NCBI RefSeq assembly: GCF_003260275.1
Contig: NZ_QJHB01000007.1
Location: 62,001-126,000 of the forward strand
DNA: 64,000 nucleotides
Source of the DNA: Homoserinimonas sp. OAct 916
GTDB lineage: Bacteria > Actinomycetota > Actinomycetes > Actinomycetales > Microbacteriaceae
Direction: 5' to 3'
The notes below the pieces were generated by a model, which was given only the letters and a program-made list of their open reading frames with translations, did not search any database and was not told where the DNA came from. Of the stretch, positions 54,749 to 64,000 are shown piece by piece (the stretch's first letter is position 1; every line of letters starts with the position of its first letter). The position numbers and the translations under genes were made by a program.

Positions 54749-55609
54749 ATGAAGTCATTGCGAGTGCTCCTTATCGTGGCAGCGTCGGCGACACTCCTGG
54801 TGTCGACGGTCGGTGCCGCATATGCGAGTCCCACGCTGGTAGAACCGGTGATCAGCACCGTCTCGACGAGCTTGCCCGCCTCAAACAGCTACCATCGAGC
54901 GACCACCTGCAACAACGAGATGCTGCAGTCAGGAACCTACAGTCATGGACTGACGGTCACAGGCACCTGCACGATCCCCGACGGTGCGCAGGTGACGATC
55001 AAGGGACCTGTCACCGTGCAGCCGAAAGCCACCTTGAACGCGATAACGACCTCTACCGTGCACATCATCGGTAACGTCAACGTCTTGCGTGGCGCGCTTC
55101 TGGAACTGGGTTGCTCCGTCCAACTCACCCAACCGGGACAGGGCGGAACCCCCCCTGAGTGCCCGAACGGCGTCTCCGACACCACGGTGCACGGCAACAT
55201 CACCGGCTTCGGCGCGTTGACGATGCGTCTTTACGGCCTGAACAATGTGCGTGGCAACATCACAATTCTCGGCGGAGGACAGACTGTGACCGGCCCGAAC
55301 GCGTCAAGTTGCGAAGAACATCCCGGCGCTCTCAACCTCCCGATCAAAGACAGCACGGTGGACGGCAATATCACCGTCGTCGGGTGGCACGGATGCTGGA
55401 TGGGCGTGTTCCGCATTGCTCAGCACGGCAGCACGGTTCTGCTCAACAACAAGACAGCGGACTCCGACTCCATGGAGATCGCCACCAACACCATCCGCGG
55501 AAACCTGATCTGCTACGGCAACAACACTGCGCCGCAGGTGGGTGACTCGCACGGAACCCCCAATGTGGTGTCCGGCAAGGTTCTCGGACAGTGCAAACGG
55601 CTCAGTTGA
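54749..55609 (+). CDS. Secreted Cys-rich protein, predicted beta-helix; function unknown
   Basis: 286 residues, not recognised. AAAGGAAA precedes the ATG at 54749; a GTG directly before it is in frame. A clear Sec signal (LRVLLIVAASATLLVSTVGAAYA) ends near residue 25. The mature part has a recurring strand of the form V-x-G-N-(I/V/L): IIGNVNV, VHGNITG, VRGNITI, VDGNITV and IRGNLIC, which suggests a parallel beta-helix or polymer-like fold. Eight Cys are spread along the mature protein and could form disulfides. There is no membrane anchor or sortase signal. It follows the LAL regulator by 161 bp. Confidence 0.75.
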   Translation: MKSLRVLLIVAASATLLVSTVGAAYASPTLVEPVISTVSTSLPASNSYHRATTCNNEMLQSGTYSHGLTVTGTCTIPDGAQVTIKGPVTVQPKATLNAITTSTVHIIGNVNVLRGALLELGCSVQLTQPGQGGTPPECPNGVSDTTVHGNITGFGALTMRLYGLNNVRGNITILGGGQTVTGPNASSCEEHPGALNLPIKDSTVDGNITVVGWHGCWMGVFRIAQHGSTVLLNNKTADSDSMEIATNTIRGNLICYGNNTAPQVGDSHGTPNVVSGKVLGQCKRLS

Positions 55610-55660
55610 TCACGCGAGAATGGCCTGCTGAAGTCGCCTGAGACGGCTTCTTCGCACAAC

Positions 55661-55700
55661 GAACTCGGCCAGCGGTCCCTGTGGACAGCAGGCCGAGTTC
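55661..55700. terminator. Hairpin between convergent secreted-protein and clpB genes
   Basis: GAACTCGGCC (55661-55670) pairs perfectly with GGCCGAGTTC (55691-55700), with a further GTCC/GGAC pair inside the 20-nt loop. It lies about midway in the 144-bp convergent gap and may terminate both genes. No T-tract. Confidence 0.55.
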
Positions 55701-55753
55701 TGCACATCTGAACGCCCCCTCCGCCGGTGGGCCACAGGCGGTGGAAGATTCGG

Positions 55754-57904
55754 TCACTGGATGGGGGCCGCTGCCACCACCAGTCCATCCGCACCGGGGG
55801 CAAGGTCCACGCGCACCAGGTCACCGTCGCGAATACTGCCCGAGAGCAGTCCGGTCGCCAGTTTGTCGTCGATCTCACGCTGCATCAGGCGGCGCAGTGG
55901 CCTCGCCCCGTAGCTCGGATCGTAGCCGTGCTCGGCCAGCCAGGTGCGGGCTTCCGGGGTGACCGCCACCGTCAGGCGGCGTTCGACCAGGCGTGCCTCG
56001 AGCCTGTCGATGTACAGTTCGACGATCTGGGCGAGATCCTCGAGGCTCAAAGCCTGGAAGATCACAATGTCGTCCAACCGGTTGACGAACTCCGGTTTGA
56101 ACGCCTGGCGCACCAGCTGGTTCACCGCATCTTCCTTCGCCTCCCGGGTCAATCCCGGGTCGACCATGTACTGCGACCCCAGATTCGACGTGAGGATCAG
56201 GATCGTGTTGCGGAAGTCGACCGTGCGACCCTGGCCATCGGTCAGCCGACCGTCATCGAGCACTTGCAACAGAACATCGAAGACCTCGGGGTGCGCCTTC
56301 TCCACCTCGTCGAACAAGATCACCGAGTACGGCCTGCGCCTGACCGCTTCGGTCAGTTGGCCGCCCTGTTCATAGCCGATGTAGCCGGGAGGCGCGCCGA
56401 CCAGGCGCGAGACGGTGTGTTTCTCGCCGTACTCCGACATGTCGATGCGCACCATGGCCTTCTCGTCGTCGAACAGGAACTCGGCGAGCGCCTTCGCGAG
56501 CTCGGTCTTTCCGACGCCGGTGGGGCCGAGGAAGAGAAACGACCCGGTCGGGCGATTCGGGTCGGCGATGCCGGCGCGGGAGCGCCGAACGGCCTCAGAC
56601 ACGGCCTTGACGGCCGCCTTCTGGCCGATCAGCCTTTTACCCAGCTCACCTTCCAGGTTGAGCAGCTTCTCGGTTTCCCCCTGCAGCAGGCGCCCCAGCG
56701 GAATACCCGTCCACGCGGCTATCACCGAGGCGATGTCCTCCTCGGTGACCTGGTCGTTGACCATGCGTGAATCTGAAGAGCCAGCCGCCTCCGCAGCCTC
56801 GATCTCTTTGAGGATCGGTGGGATGACCTCGTAGTCGAGCCTGGATGTCTCCTTGAAATCCGCTTCGCGGTAGGCCCGCTCACGGCGGATCTTCACGTCA
56901 TCGAGTTGCTTCTTCAACTCGCCCACGCGGTTCAGCGCCCCGCGTTCCGCATCCCAGCGCGCCTGCAACTCAGCGAGGGTCTCTGTGCGCTCGGCCAGAT
57001 CTTCGCGCAGCTTCGCCAGTCGCTGCTTCGAGGCCTCGTCCTTCTCCTTCTTCAGTGCGAGCTCTTCGAGCTTGAGCCGGTCAACGCTGCGCTTCAACTC
57101 GTCGATCTCAACCGGTGACGAGTCGATCTCCATCCGCAACCGACTCGCAGCCTCGTCGATCAGGTCGATGGCCTTGTCGGGTAGTTGCCTGGCGGCAATG
57201 TAGCGGCTGGAAAGCGTGGCCGCGGCGACCAGTGCGGAGTCGGTGATGGTCACTTTGTGGTGTGCCTCGTACCGTTCTTTGAGCCCTCGCAGGATGGCCA
57301 CCGTGTCTTCGACCGACGGTTCGCCCACGAACACCTGCTGGAAGCGTCGCTCGAGTGCGGCATCTTTCTCGATGAACTCCCGGTATTCGTCTAGCGTGGT
57401 GGCGCCGATCAGCCGCAACTCACCGCGGGCGAGCATGGGCTTGAGCATGTTGGATGCCGCCACCGACCCCTCGCCGCCGCCCGCGCCCATCAGGGTGTGC
57501 AGTTCGTCGACGAAGGTGATGATCGTGCCATCAGCATCGTTGATCTCTTTCAGCACCGCCTTGAGGCGCTCCTCGAACTCGCCACGGTACTTCGCTCCGG
57601 CCACCAGCGCGGCCAGGTCGAGGGAAACCAGCTGTTTGTCCTTGAGCGAATCGGCGACGTCACCCGCGACGATCCTCTGGGCAAGCCCCTCCACCACGGC
57701 GGTCTTTCCCACCCCGGGGTCACCGATGAGAACCGGATTGTTCTTCGTGCGCCTGGTGAGCACCTGGCTCACCCGCCGAATCTCGGCATCGCGCCCGATC
57801 ACCGGGTCGAGCTTTCCGCTGCGCGCCACCTCGGTCAGGTTCACGCCGTACATTTCAAGTGCGCTCTTCGCCTCGTCCTGCGAGGGCTGTTGGCCTTGTT
57901 GCAT
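55754..57904 (-). CDS. clpB: ClpB-type disaggregase lacking the N domain
   Basis: 716 residues, about 140 shorter than standard ClpB. The N-terminal Clp-N repeat domain is absent and the protein begins just before AAA domain 1. First Walker [16 protein letters not shown] near residue 60, the coiled-coil M domain (about 270-400, [16 protein letters not shown] onward), and second Walker [16 protein letters not shown] near 465 are intact. The [16 protein letters not shown] pore loop of domain 2 marks ClpB rather than ClpC. The ATG at 57904 has AAGGATGG upstream. An HspR HAIR site lies 17 bp before it. It resolves aggregates together with DnaK. Confidence 0.9.
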   Translation of the reverse strand: MQQGQQPSQDEAKSALEMYGVNLTEVARSGKLDPVIGRDAEIRRVSQVLTRRTKNNPVLIGDPGVGKTAVVEGLAQRIVAGDVADSLKDKQLVSLDLAALVAGAKYRGEFEERLKAVLKEINDADGTIITFVDELHTLMGAGGGEGSVAASNMLKPMLARGELRLIGATTLDEYREFIEKDAALERRFQQVFVGEPSVEDTVAILRGLKERYEAHHKVTITDSALVAAATLSSRYIAARQLPDKAIDLIDEAASRLRMEIDSSPVEIDELKRSVDRLKLEELALKKEKDEASKQRLAKLREDLAERTETLAELQARWDAERGALNRVGELKKQLDDVKIRRERAYREADFKETSRLDYEVIPPILKEIEAAEAAGSSDSRMVNDQVTEEDIASVIAAWTGIPLGRLLQGETEKLLNLEGELGKRLIGQKAAVKAVSEAVRRSRAGIADPNRPTGSFLFLGPTGVGKTELAKALAEFLFDDEKAMVRIDMSEYGEKHTVSRLVGAPPGYIGYEQGGQLTEAVRRRPYSVILFDEVEKAHPEVFDVLLQVLDDGRLTDGQGRTVDFRNTILILTSNLGSQYMVDPGLTREAKEDAVNQLVRQAFKPEFVNRLDDIVIFQALSLEDLAQIVELYIDRLEARLVERRLTVAVTPEARTWLAEHGYDPSYGARPLRRLMQREIDDKLATGLLSGSIRDGDLVRVDLAPGADGLVVAAAPIQ

Positions 57905-57920
57905 GACACCATCCTTCAAA

Positions 57921-57941
57921 CTTGAGTCAACTACGCTCAAG
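57921..57941. promoter_or_regulatory. HAIR element (HspR operator) of clpB
   Basis: CTTGAGT-N7-GCTCAAG, one mismatch from the HAIR consensus CTTGAGT-N7-ACTCAAG bound by HspR. It overlaps the clpB promoter region. HspR is encoded at 60201-60620, which makes the regulator-site pair self-consistent. Confidence 0.9.
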
Positions 57942-58056
57942 TTTAGCGTATTGGCGCGCAGGACGCCACCACCCCTGTGCTCTTTCCCTTCCCTGCACGT
58001 ACACTGAATTCGTGCTCGCCCCCGAATGGGGCACGTCCGCAGCCGAAAGGATTCCA

Positions 58057-59448
58057 GTGAATGGGTTTCCCACCCTCAGCGCGCTCCCCGCGAGGGTGCA
58101 CGCGCACGCCCGGGGGATGTGGACTGAATCTCGGCGAGCATGGTTTCTGAATCCACAGAACTTGGTCTTCGCGTTTCTCGCCGTGCACGCGGTCTTCTTC
58201 ATGAGTTTGCTCCCGGCGATCCTGACCGGCCAGACTCTGGGCGATCTTCCGCTGTACCGCACGTGGGCCGAGCACAGCCGCCAGCTTGCTGAAATGCCCG
58301 GAATCTCCGGCCCCTGGGTCTACCCGTTCGGAGCCCTGCTGCCCATCCTGCTGTCGAACCTGCTCGGCCCGTACCATTTCCAGCTCGTCTGGTTTCTGTT
58401 GACACTCGTGCTGAACGCCATTGCCGTGGCTGCCCTGAGCAACTTCGGGCGCAACCGCAATGGGATCAAGGCAGCATGGTGGTTTCTCGCGGTGACCCTC
58501 GTGCTGAGCCCCGTTGCCCTGCTGCGGCTGGAGGGTATCGTCGCCCCGCTGGTGATAGTGGCACTGGTGATCCTGGGCCGCCAGCCGGCCCTGGCGGCAG
58601 TAGTGCTCGCCCTCGGCGCCTGGATCAAGGTGTGGCCCGCTGCCGTGCTGCTGGCCATCGTCATCGCCAGCAGGCGGCGACTCACCGTCGCGCTCTCGGC
58701 CGCTGGCTTCTCAATCGCAATCATCGCCACAATGTTCGCCCTGGGCGGTGCCCGCAACATCTTCAGCTTCATTACCGCGCAGTCGGATCGAGCCCTGCAA
58801 CTCGAGGCCCCGATCACCACATTCTGGGTCTGGGCGGCGGCATTGAGGCTTCCTGACAATGCCATTTACCACAACGTTCCCCTGGCCACTGAAGAAGTGA
58901 CCGGACCGGGCGCAGACTTCGCGGCAACGCTCATGACCCCGCTGATGTTCGTGGCCATCGCGGCTCTGTGCGCGGTTCTGATCATCGCCATGCTGAAAGG
59001 GGCGGACTCCGGTCGGCTCGTGCTTCTTGGCTCCCTCGCCATGGTCACCGCCCTGATTGCTTTCAACAAAGTCGGCTCGCCCCAATACATTCTCTGGCTG
59101 ACGCCGATCGTGGCCGTCGGTCTCGTCTCCGATTGGCGCGCATGGCGGCCAGCTGCTGTGTTGCTGCTGCCGATCGCGCTGTTGACCTCACTGGTCTTCC
59201 CGGTGTTCTATCTGCCTCTCATCGATCGGAACATCTTCGCCGTCATTCTGCTCACGGCGCGAAACGGCATGATCATCTGGCTTTTGGTGTGGGCGACGCG
59301 TCAGTTGGCGCAACTCATGCGGAGCGCGGGCCCGTTGCAACTTCCGGCATCCGTCGCGGGCCCGCTCGCCAGGGCCAAGAGTCTGCGAGCGCCAGCAGGA
59401 CCCCCTCAGCCGGCAGAGGTCCTTGCCGATGAGTCGAGGCACCGCTGA
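58057..59448 (+). CDS. Polytopic membrane protein, GT87-like glycosyltransferase
   Basis: 463 residues from the GTG at 58057, which follows AAAGG at good spacing; earlier in-frame starts would run into the clpB operator. About ten membrane helices are seen. An Asp-containing first loop ([15 protein letters not shown]) and the [16 protein letters not shown] stretch resemble the GT-C/GT87 polyprenyl-phosphate-mannose transferases. The C-terminal ~50 residues are Pro/Ala-rich and cytoplasmic. The substrate and acceptor are unknown; envelope glycan or lipoglycan assembly is a guess. Confidence 0.65.
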   Translation: MNGFPTLSALPARVHAHARGMWTESRRAWFLNPQNLVFAFLAVHAVFFMSLLPAILTGQTLGDLPLYRTWAEHSRQLAEMPGISGPWVYPFGALLPILLSNLLGPYHFQLVWFLLTLVLNAIAVAALSNFGRNRNGIKAAWWFLAVTLVLSPVALLRLEGIVAPLVIVALVILGRQPALAAVVLALGAWIKVWPAAVLLAIVIASRRRLTVALSAAGFSIAIIATMFALGGARNIFSFITAQSDRALQLEAPITTFWVWAAALRLPDNAIYHNVPLATEEVTGPGADFAATLMTPLMFVAIAALCAVLIIAMLKGADSGRLVLLGSLAMVTALIAFNKVGSPQYILWLTPIVAVGLVSDWRAWRPAAVLLLPIALLTSLVFPVFYLPLIDRNIFAVILLTARNGMIIWLLVWATRQLAQLMRSAGPLQLPASVAGPLARAKSLRAPAGPPQPAEVLADESRHR

Positions 59449-59468
59449 AGCCGCAGGTCGCGCCCAGT

Positions 59469-60188
59469 GTGATCTTTCTGCATGGCCTGCGCACCTCCCA
59501 CACGATGTGGCGCGGCCAACTGGAGGCGCTGGCCGCCGCCGGGATCCCGGCGACCGCCATCGACCTGCCGGGACACGGCACGCGCGTCGGCGAGAAGTTC
59601 AGCCTGACCGCAGCCAGAACCGTGATCGGTGAGGCTGTCGCCCAGGCCCAGGAGTTCGGGGGAAGGCCCTATCTGGTCGGTTTCTCCCTCGGCGGCTACC
59701 TCGCGATCGATTGGGTGGCACGTAACCCGGGACACGTGTGCGGGCTGCTCGCCTCCAGTTGCGGCACCGAACCCCGCGCGATCTTCGTCACTCCCTATCG
59801 CCTGCTGGCTCGGCTCATCCACACCCTGCCCGACCGCGGGCGCGCGTTGAACGACTTCATGGTGCACCTGGCGGTGCCCGAACCCGGTGCCAGCGATGTG
59901 CTAGCGGGTGGGGTGCCGCTCGATGTGATGGACGACACCCTGCGCGAGCTGACGGGATTGCGCTCGATCGCCCAGTTGCGAACCCTCGACGTGCCGGTGC
60001 TGCTGGTCAATGGGCGGCTCGATCACTTCCGGTTGCACGCGCACCGCTATCTGGCGGCCGCCCGTTCGGGGCGGTTGGTCACGATCCCGGGGGCGACCCA
60101 CATGGTGAGCGTGATCCAACCGGCTCGGTTCACATCCGCCCTGTTCTCAGGCTACGAGGAGGCAACCGGCAGAACCCGCTCTGGTTGA
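59469..60188 (+). CDS. Alpha/beta-hydrolase
   Basis: 239 residues from GTG 59469. The fold starts at once with VIFLHGLRTSHTMW (oxyanion loop), the Ser is in LVGFSLGGYLAIDW near residue 75, the Asp in VNGRLDHFRL near 184 and the His in PGATHMVS near 212. The frame is open back to a TGA at 59430; a CTG at 59445 overlapping the previous stop (CTGA), with GAGG before it, would add LKPQVAPS and restore the first strand, so the real start may be non-canonical. The substrate is unknown. It converges on hspR with a 12-bp gap. Confidence 0.82.
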   Translation: MIFLHGLRTSHTMWRGQLEALAAAGIPATAIDLPGHGTRVGEKFSLTAARTVIGEAVAQAQEFGGRPYLVGFSLGGYLAIDWVARNPGHVCGLLASSCGTEPRAIFVTPYRLLARLIHTLPDRGRALNDFMVHLAVPEPGASDVLAGGVPLDVMDDTLRELTGLRSIAQLRTLDVPVLLVNGRLDHFRLHAHRYLAAARSGRLVTIPGATHMVSVIQPARFTSALFSGYEEATGRTRSG

Positions 60189-60200
60189 CCCAGAGGCCGT

Positions 60201-60620
60201 TCAGCGGGACTGCGGTCGCCAGACGACGACCTGGTTGCTGCGTTCCGGGCGCACGCCGTGCCGCAGCGTGATCACGTCGCCTGCCGAGCCGGCCGCGAAC
60301 ACTCGTCGGCCGGGCCGGTTGAGCAGTTCATCGGCGAGGGTGGCCTCGAGCTCGCGCACCCGTGCGGTCAGCGTGAGCACCTGGTTCTCCAGTTCGAGAA
60401 CGCGCCTGATGCCCTCCAGGCTCACGCCCTCGCTCGAGAGGTGTGCGATCTCCCGCAGCTGCAATATGTTGCGCATCGAGTACCGACGTGATTTGCCCGC
60501 CGTACGTGTGGGCGACACGAGGCCGAGGCGATCGTACTGGCGCAGGGTCTGCGCGTGCATACCGGAGAGTTCGGCCGCAACCGAGATGACAAAGACAGGT
60601 GTCGACTCCTCCATGGTCAC
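60201..60620 (-). CDS. hspR: Heat-shock repressor HspR (MerR family)
   Basis: 139 residues. The MerR helix-turn-helix reads [31 protein letters not shown] with [15 protein letters not shown] following, and a coiled helix ([21 protein letters not shown]) is C-terminal. The GTG start overlaps the dnaJ stop (GTGA). It represses the dnaK operon and clpB by binding HAIR, with DnaK as co-repressor in Streptomyces. The HAIR site before clpB at 57921 fits. Confidence 0.94.
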   Translation of the reverse strand: MTMEESTPVFVISVAAELSGMHAQTLRQYDRLGLVSPTRTAGKSRRYSMRNILQLREIAHLSSEGVSLEGIRRVLELENQVLTLTARVRELEATLADELLNRPGRRVFAAGSAGDVITLRHGVRPERSNQVVVWRPQSR

Positions 60621-61606
60621 CGCCTCGCCCGGTCGATCAGTTCCAGTCGGGGGTTCTCTGGCGGCAGCAGGGTGCTGAAGTGCTCGAGCGCTTCTTTCGC
60701 TTCAGCGCTGACGTGTGACGGCACCGCGACCTGCACCTCGGCCAATAAGTCTCCGGTGCCCTTGCTCGTGGCCACCCCGCGCCCCTTCACGCGGAGAATG
60801 CGGCCGCTCGGTGTCCCTGGGGCCACCTTGAGCTTCACCGGCGCACCGCCCAGGGTGGGCACTTCGATGGTCGCACCGAGAACCGCCTCCGCGAAGGTGA
60901 CCGGCACGGTCACGCGCAGGTTCAACCCATCGCGTTCGAATACCGGATGCTTGCGCACGGTGACGGTGAGCACGATGTCGCCGGGCGTGCCGCCGTCGCG
61001 GCTGGGCTCACCCTTGCCGCGCAGGCGGATCTTCTGCTGGTCGGCCACGCCGGCCGGAATCTTCACCGTCAGCGGCCGACCGTCTGCGGTCTGCAGGGTA
61101 ATGGTGTCACCCTGGGTCGCCGTGATGAAATCCAGCGTGGTGGTTGCCGTGACGTCGCGACCCCTGGTGGGTCCGCCAGCACCACGGTAGCCTCCGGACG
61201 GCTGGCCGAAGCCGCCGCCGCCGAACATTCCGCCCAACAGGTCTTCGAAACCGTGGCCGGAGGAGCCGCGGCTCTCGTATCGCACGTTCTGCTGACCGCC
61301 GAACATGCCGCCGAACACGTCTTCAAAGCCACCCGCCTGGCCGCGGCCCCCCGACGTGAATCGGGCACCGGAACCCATGGCGCGCACCTGGTCGTATTCC
61401 TTGCGCTGCTCGGGGTCGCTGAGCACCGAATTGGCCTCGGAGATCTCCTTGAACTTGTCTTCCGCCTTCGCGTCACCGGGATTCGAGTCCGGGTGGTACT
61501 TGCGTGCAAGCTTGCGATAGGTCTTCTTGAGCTCGGCCTGCGAAACATCTTTGGAGACACCGAGGGTCTTGTAGAAGTCCTTGTCAAACCAGTCCTGGCT
61601 GGCCAT
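60617..61606 (-). CDS. dnaJ: DnaJ-family co-chaperone without zinc fingers
   Basis: 329 residues. J domain with the HPD motif ([12 protein letters not shown], about residue 40), a long Gly/Phe-rich region (about 75-155) and two C-terminal substrate domains ([19 protein letters not shown] onward). There are no Cys residues at all, so the CXXCXGXG zinc modules of canonical DnaJ are absent and the protein is CbpA-type. The second ATG (61604-61606) is chosen since GGGAG then lies 6 nt upstream. It stimulates the DnaK ATPase. Confidence 0.92.
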   Translation of the reverse strand: MASQDWFDKDFYKTLGVSKDVSQAELKKTYRKLARKYHPDSNPGDAKAEDKFKEISEANSVLSDPEQRKEYDQVRAMGSGARFTSGGRGQAGGFEDVFGGMFGGQQNVRYESRGSSGHGFEDLLGGMFGGGGFGQPSGGYRGAGGPTRGRDVTATTTLDFITATQGDTITLQTADGRPLTVKIPAGVADQQKIRLRGKGEPSRDGGTPGDIVLTVTVRKHPVFERDGLNLRVTVPVTFAEAVLGATIEVPTLGGAPVKLKVAPGTPSGRILRVKGRGVATSKGTGDLLAEVQVAVPSHVSAEAKEALEHFSTLLPPENPRLELIDRARR

Positions 61607-61734
61607 CGGCATCTCCCTTCTTCTCGTCGTTCATGGTTTTCTGGGTGTCACACGCTGCCGACCGCCGCGGCCGGGAACCGGATGCACCCGCACCCGTTCC
61701 CGACCGCGATCGGGCCGTTGATGTTGTTGACACT

Positions 61735-62433
61735 TTATTCTTGGGGAACGGCCACAACCACTCGGGCTGCGCGCAGCAGCACCGAACCGATGGTGTAGCC
61801 AGTCTCGATCACGTCGGCGATGGTGTCGACCTCGACCTCGGCACTCGGCTGCTGGAACAGCGCCTCGTGAAGGTTGGGGTCAAACGCCTCGCCAGCGGCA
61901 CCGAATGGAGTCATTCCCAGCCGCTCGACGCTGCCGCGGATCTTCGCCGCGATCACCGCAAGCGGGGAACCATCGACCAGGTCACCGTGCTTCTCGGCGC
62001 GGTCGAGGTCGTCGAGCACCGGCAGGAGCTCCTTGGCGATCTCTCCGGCGGTGCGGTCACGCTCCAGCTCGTGGTTGGCCTCGCGAGCCTTGCGGTAATT
62101 GAAGAACTCCGCCTGCACGCGCTTGAGCTCCCGCTCCCGCTCGGCCGCGAGCTCCTCAGCCGACACCTGGCCGGAGAGAAACCCGAGATCCGAGTCTGAG
62201 AGGGAGGTCTCGATGTCGGGACCCTCCGCCTCGATCAGGCCGCCGTCGGAGTCGGCTTCGGAATCTGCCGAAGCGTTCGCCGTGGCTTCTTCCTTGGCTG
62301 CCTTCGCGGGCTTTCGCACCTTGCCGGTAGTCGGATCGACCTTTCGGTTGTTCCGGATGATCGGCTCTTCGGGCTGCTCGGCGTCGCGGTCGTCGGGGTC
62401 ACGACCGTTTTGCCCGGACGATTTGGCGGCCAT
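61735..62433 (-). CDS. grpE: Nucleotide exchange factor GrpE
   Basis: 232 residues. The long N-terminal acidic tail (about 1-90, Asp/Glu/Ser-rich) precedes the coiled helix ELKRVQAEFFNYRKAREANHE and the beta-wing domain MTPFGAAGEAFDPNLHEALFQ. It releases ADP from DnaK. It lies 2 bp after the dnaK stop and 128 bp before dnaJ, all on the minus strand. Confidence 0.95.
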   Translation of the reverse strand: MAAKSSGQNGRDPDDRDAEQPEEPIIRNNRKVDPTTGKVRKPAKAAKEEATANASADSEADSDGGLIEAEGPDIETSLSDSDLGFLSGQVSAEELAAERERELKRVQAEFFNYRKAREANHELERDRTAGEIAKELLPVLDDLDRAEKHGDLVDGSPLAVIAAKIRGSVERLGMTPFGAAGEAFDPNLHEALFQQPSAEVEVDTIADVIETGYTIGSVLLRAARVVVAVPQE

Positions 62434-62435
62434 TG

Positions 62436-64000
<1,565 letters not shown>

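Noticed and set aside
57905-57940. TTG start at 57940 for clpB
   Set aside because: It lies inside the HAIR operator; the ATG at 57904 has a ribosome site and fits the domain start.

Overview
The window is from a high-GC actinobacterium, most likely of the Microbacteriaceae (Micrococcales). Pointers are the dnaK-grpE-dnaJ-hspR operon with an HspR-type HAIR site in front of a nearby clpB, a RamB-type regulator divergent from aceA-aceB, frequent GTG/TTG starts, a DUF6421 protein, a septum-formation-domain membrane protein and large LuxR/AAA regulators. No rRNA, tRNA, CRISPR array, integrase or insertion sequence was found. The family-level placement is inference.

Layout. 1-5.4 kb: 3'-truncated MalT-like regulator, secreted NlpC/P60 hydrolase, SpoU methyltransferase, septum-formation-like protein, pyrE and exonuclease III. 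5.7-14 kb: DUF6421 + SDR pair, histidine kinase/response regulator followed by an ABC-2 exporter, threonine aldolase. 14-19.8 kb: GNAT acetyltransferase and the glyoxylate shunt (ramB divergent from aceA-aceB). 20-49.7 kb: a large catabolic cluster. 50-55.6 kb: MFS exporter divergent from a LAL-type LuxR regulator, then an unrecognised secreted protein. 55.7-64 kb: chaperone region (clpB, hspR, dnaJ, grpE, partial dnaK) around a GT87-like membrane protein and a hydrolase.

The catabolic cluster (19975-49736) is the main interest. It has four gene blocks. Block A, minus strand from 27385: alpha/beta hydrolase, Baeyer-Villiger-type monooxygenase, TPP enzyme, etfB, etfA, aminotransferase. Block B, plus strand from 27653: FAD hydroxylase, enoyl-CoA hydratase, SDR, TcuA/KstD-like flavoprotein. 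Block C, minus strand from 38824: DUF1185, aldehyde dehydrogenase, HCHL-like crotonase, family III CoA-transferase, two acyl-CoA dehydrogenases; a LysR regulator is divergent. Block D, minus strand from 49736: peptide-type ABC importer, M20 amidohydrolase, DapC-like aminotransferase, enamidase-like amidohydrolase. The three promoter regions (A/B shared, C/LysR, D) all carry the same element, CTATG-N5-(C/G)ATAG-N7-CTAT(G/C), with the two CTAT halves exactly 22 bp apart. I read this as the binding site of the LysR protein and as evidence that the blocks form one regulon. A plausible overall flow is import of an amide- or ring-nitrogen-containing acid, hydrolysis, transamination, decarboxylation and aldehyde oxidation, CoA activation, and beta-oxidation feeding acetyl-CoA to the neighbouring glyoxylate shunt. 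The substrate cannot be named from sequence.

A second theme is short tandem repeats (11-18 bp) at gene ends or in spacers across the left 18 kb (2477, 5422, 8290, 9725, 14116, 16448, 18077). Two of them are in frame and add repetitive tails to a histidine kinase and to RamB. I saw none inside the catabolic cluster.
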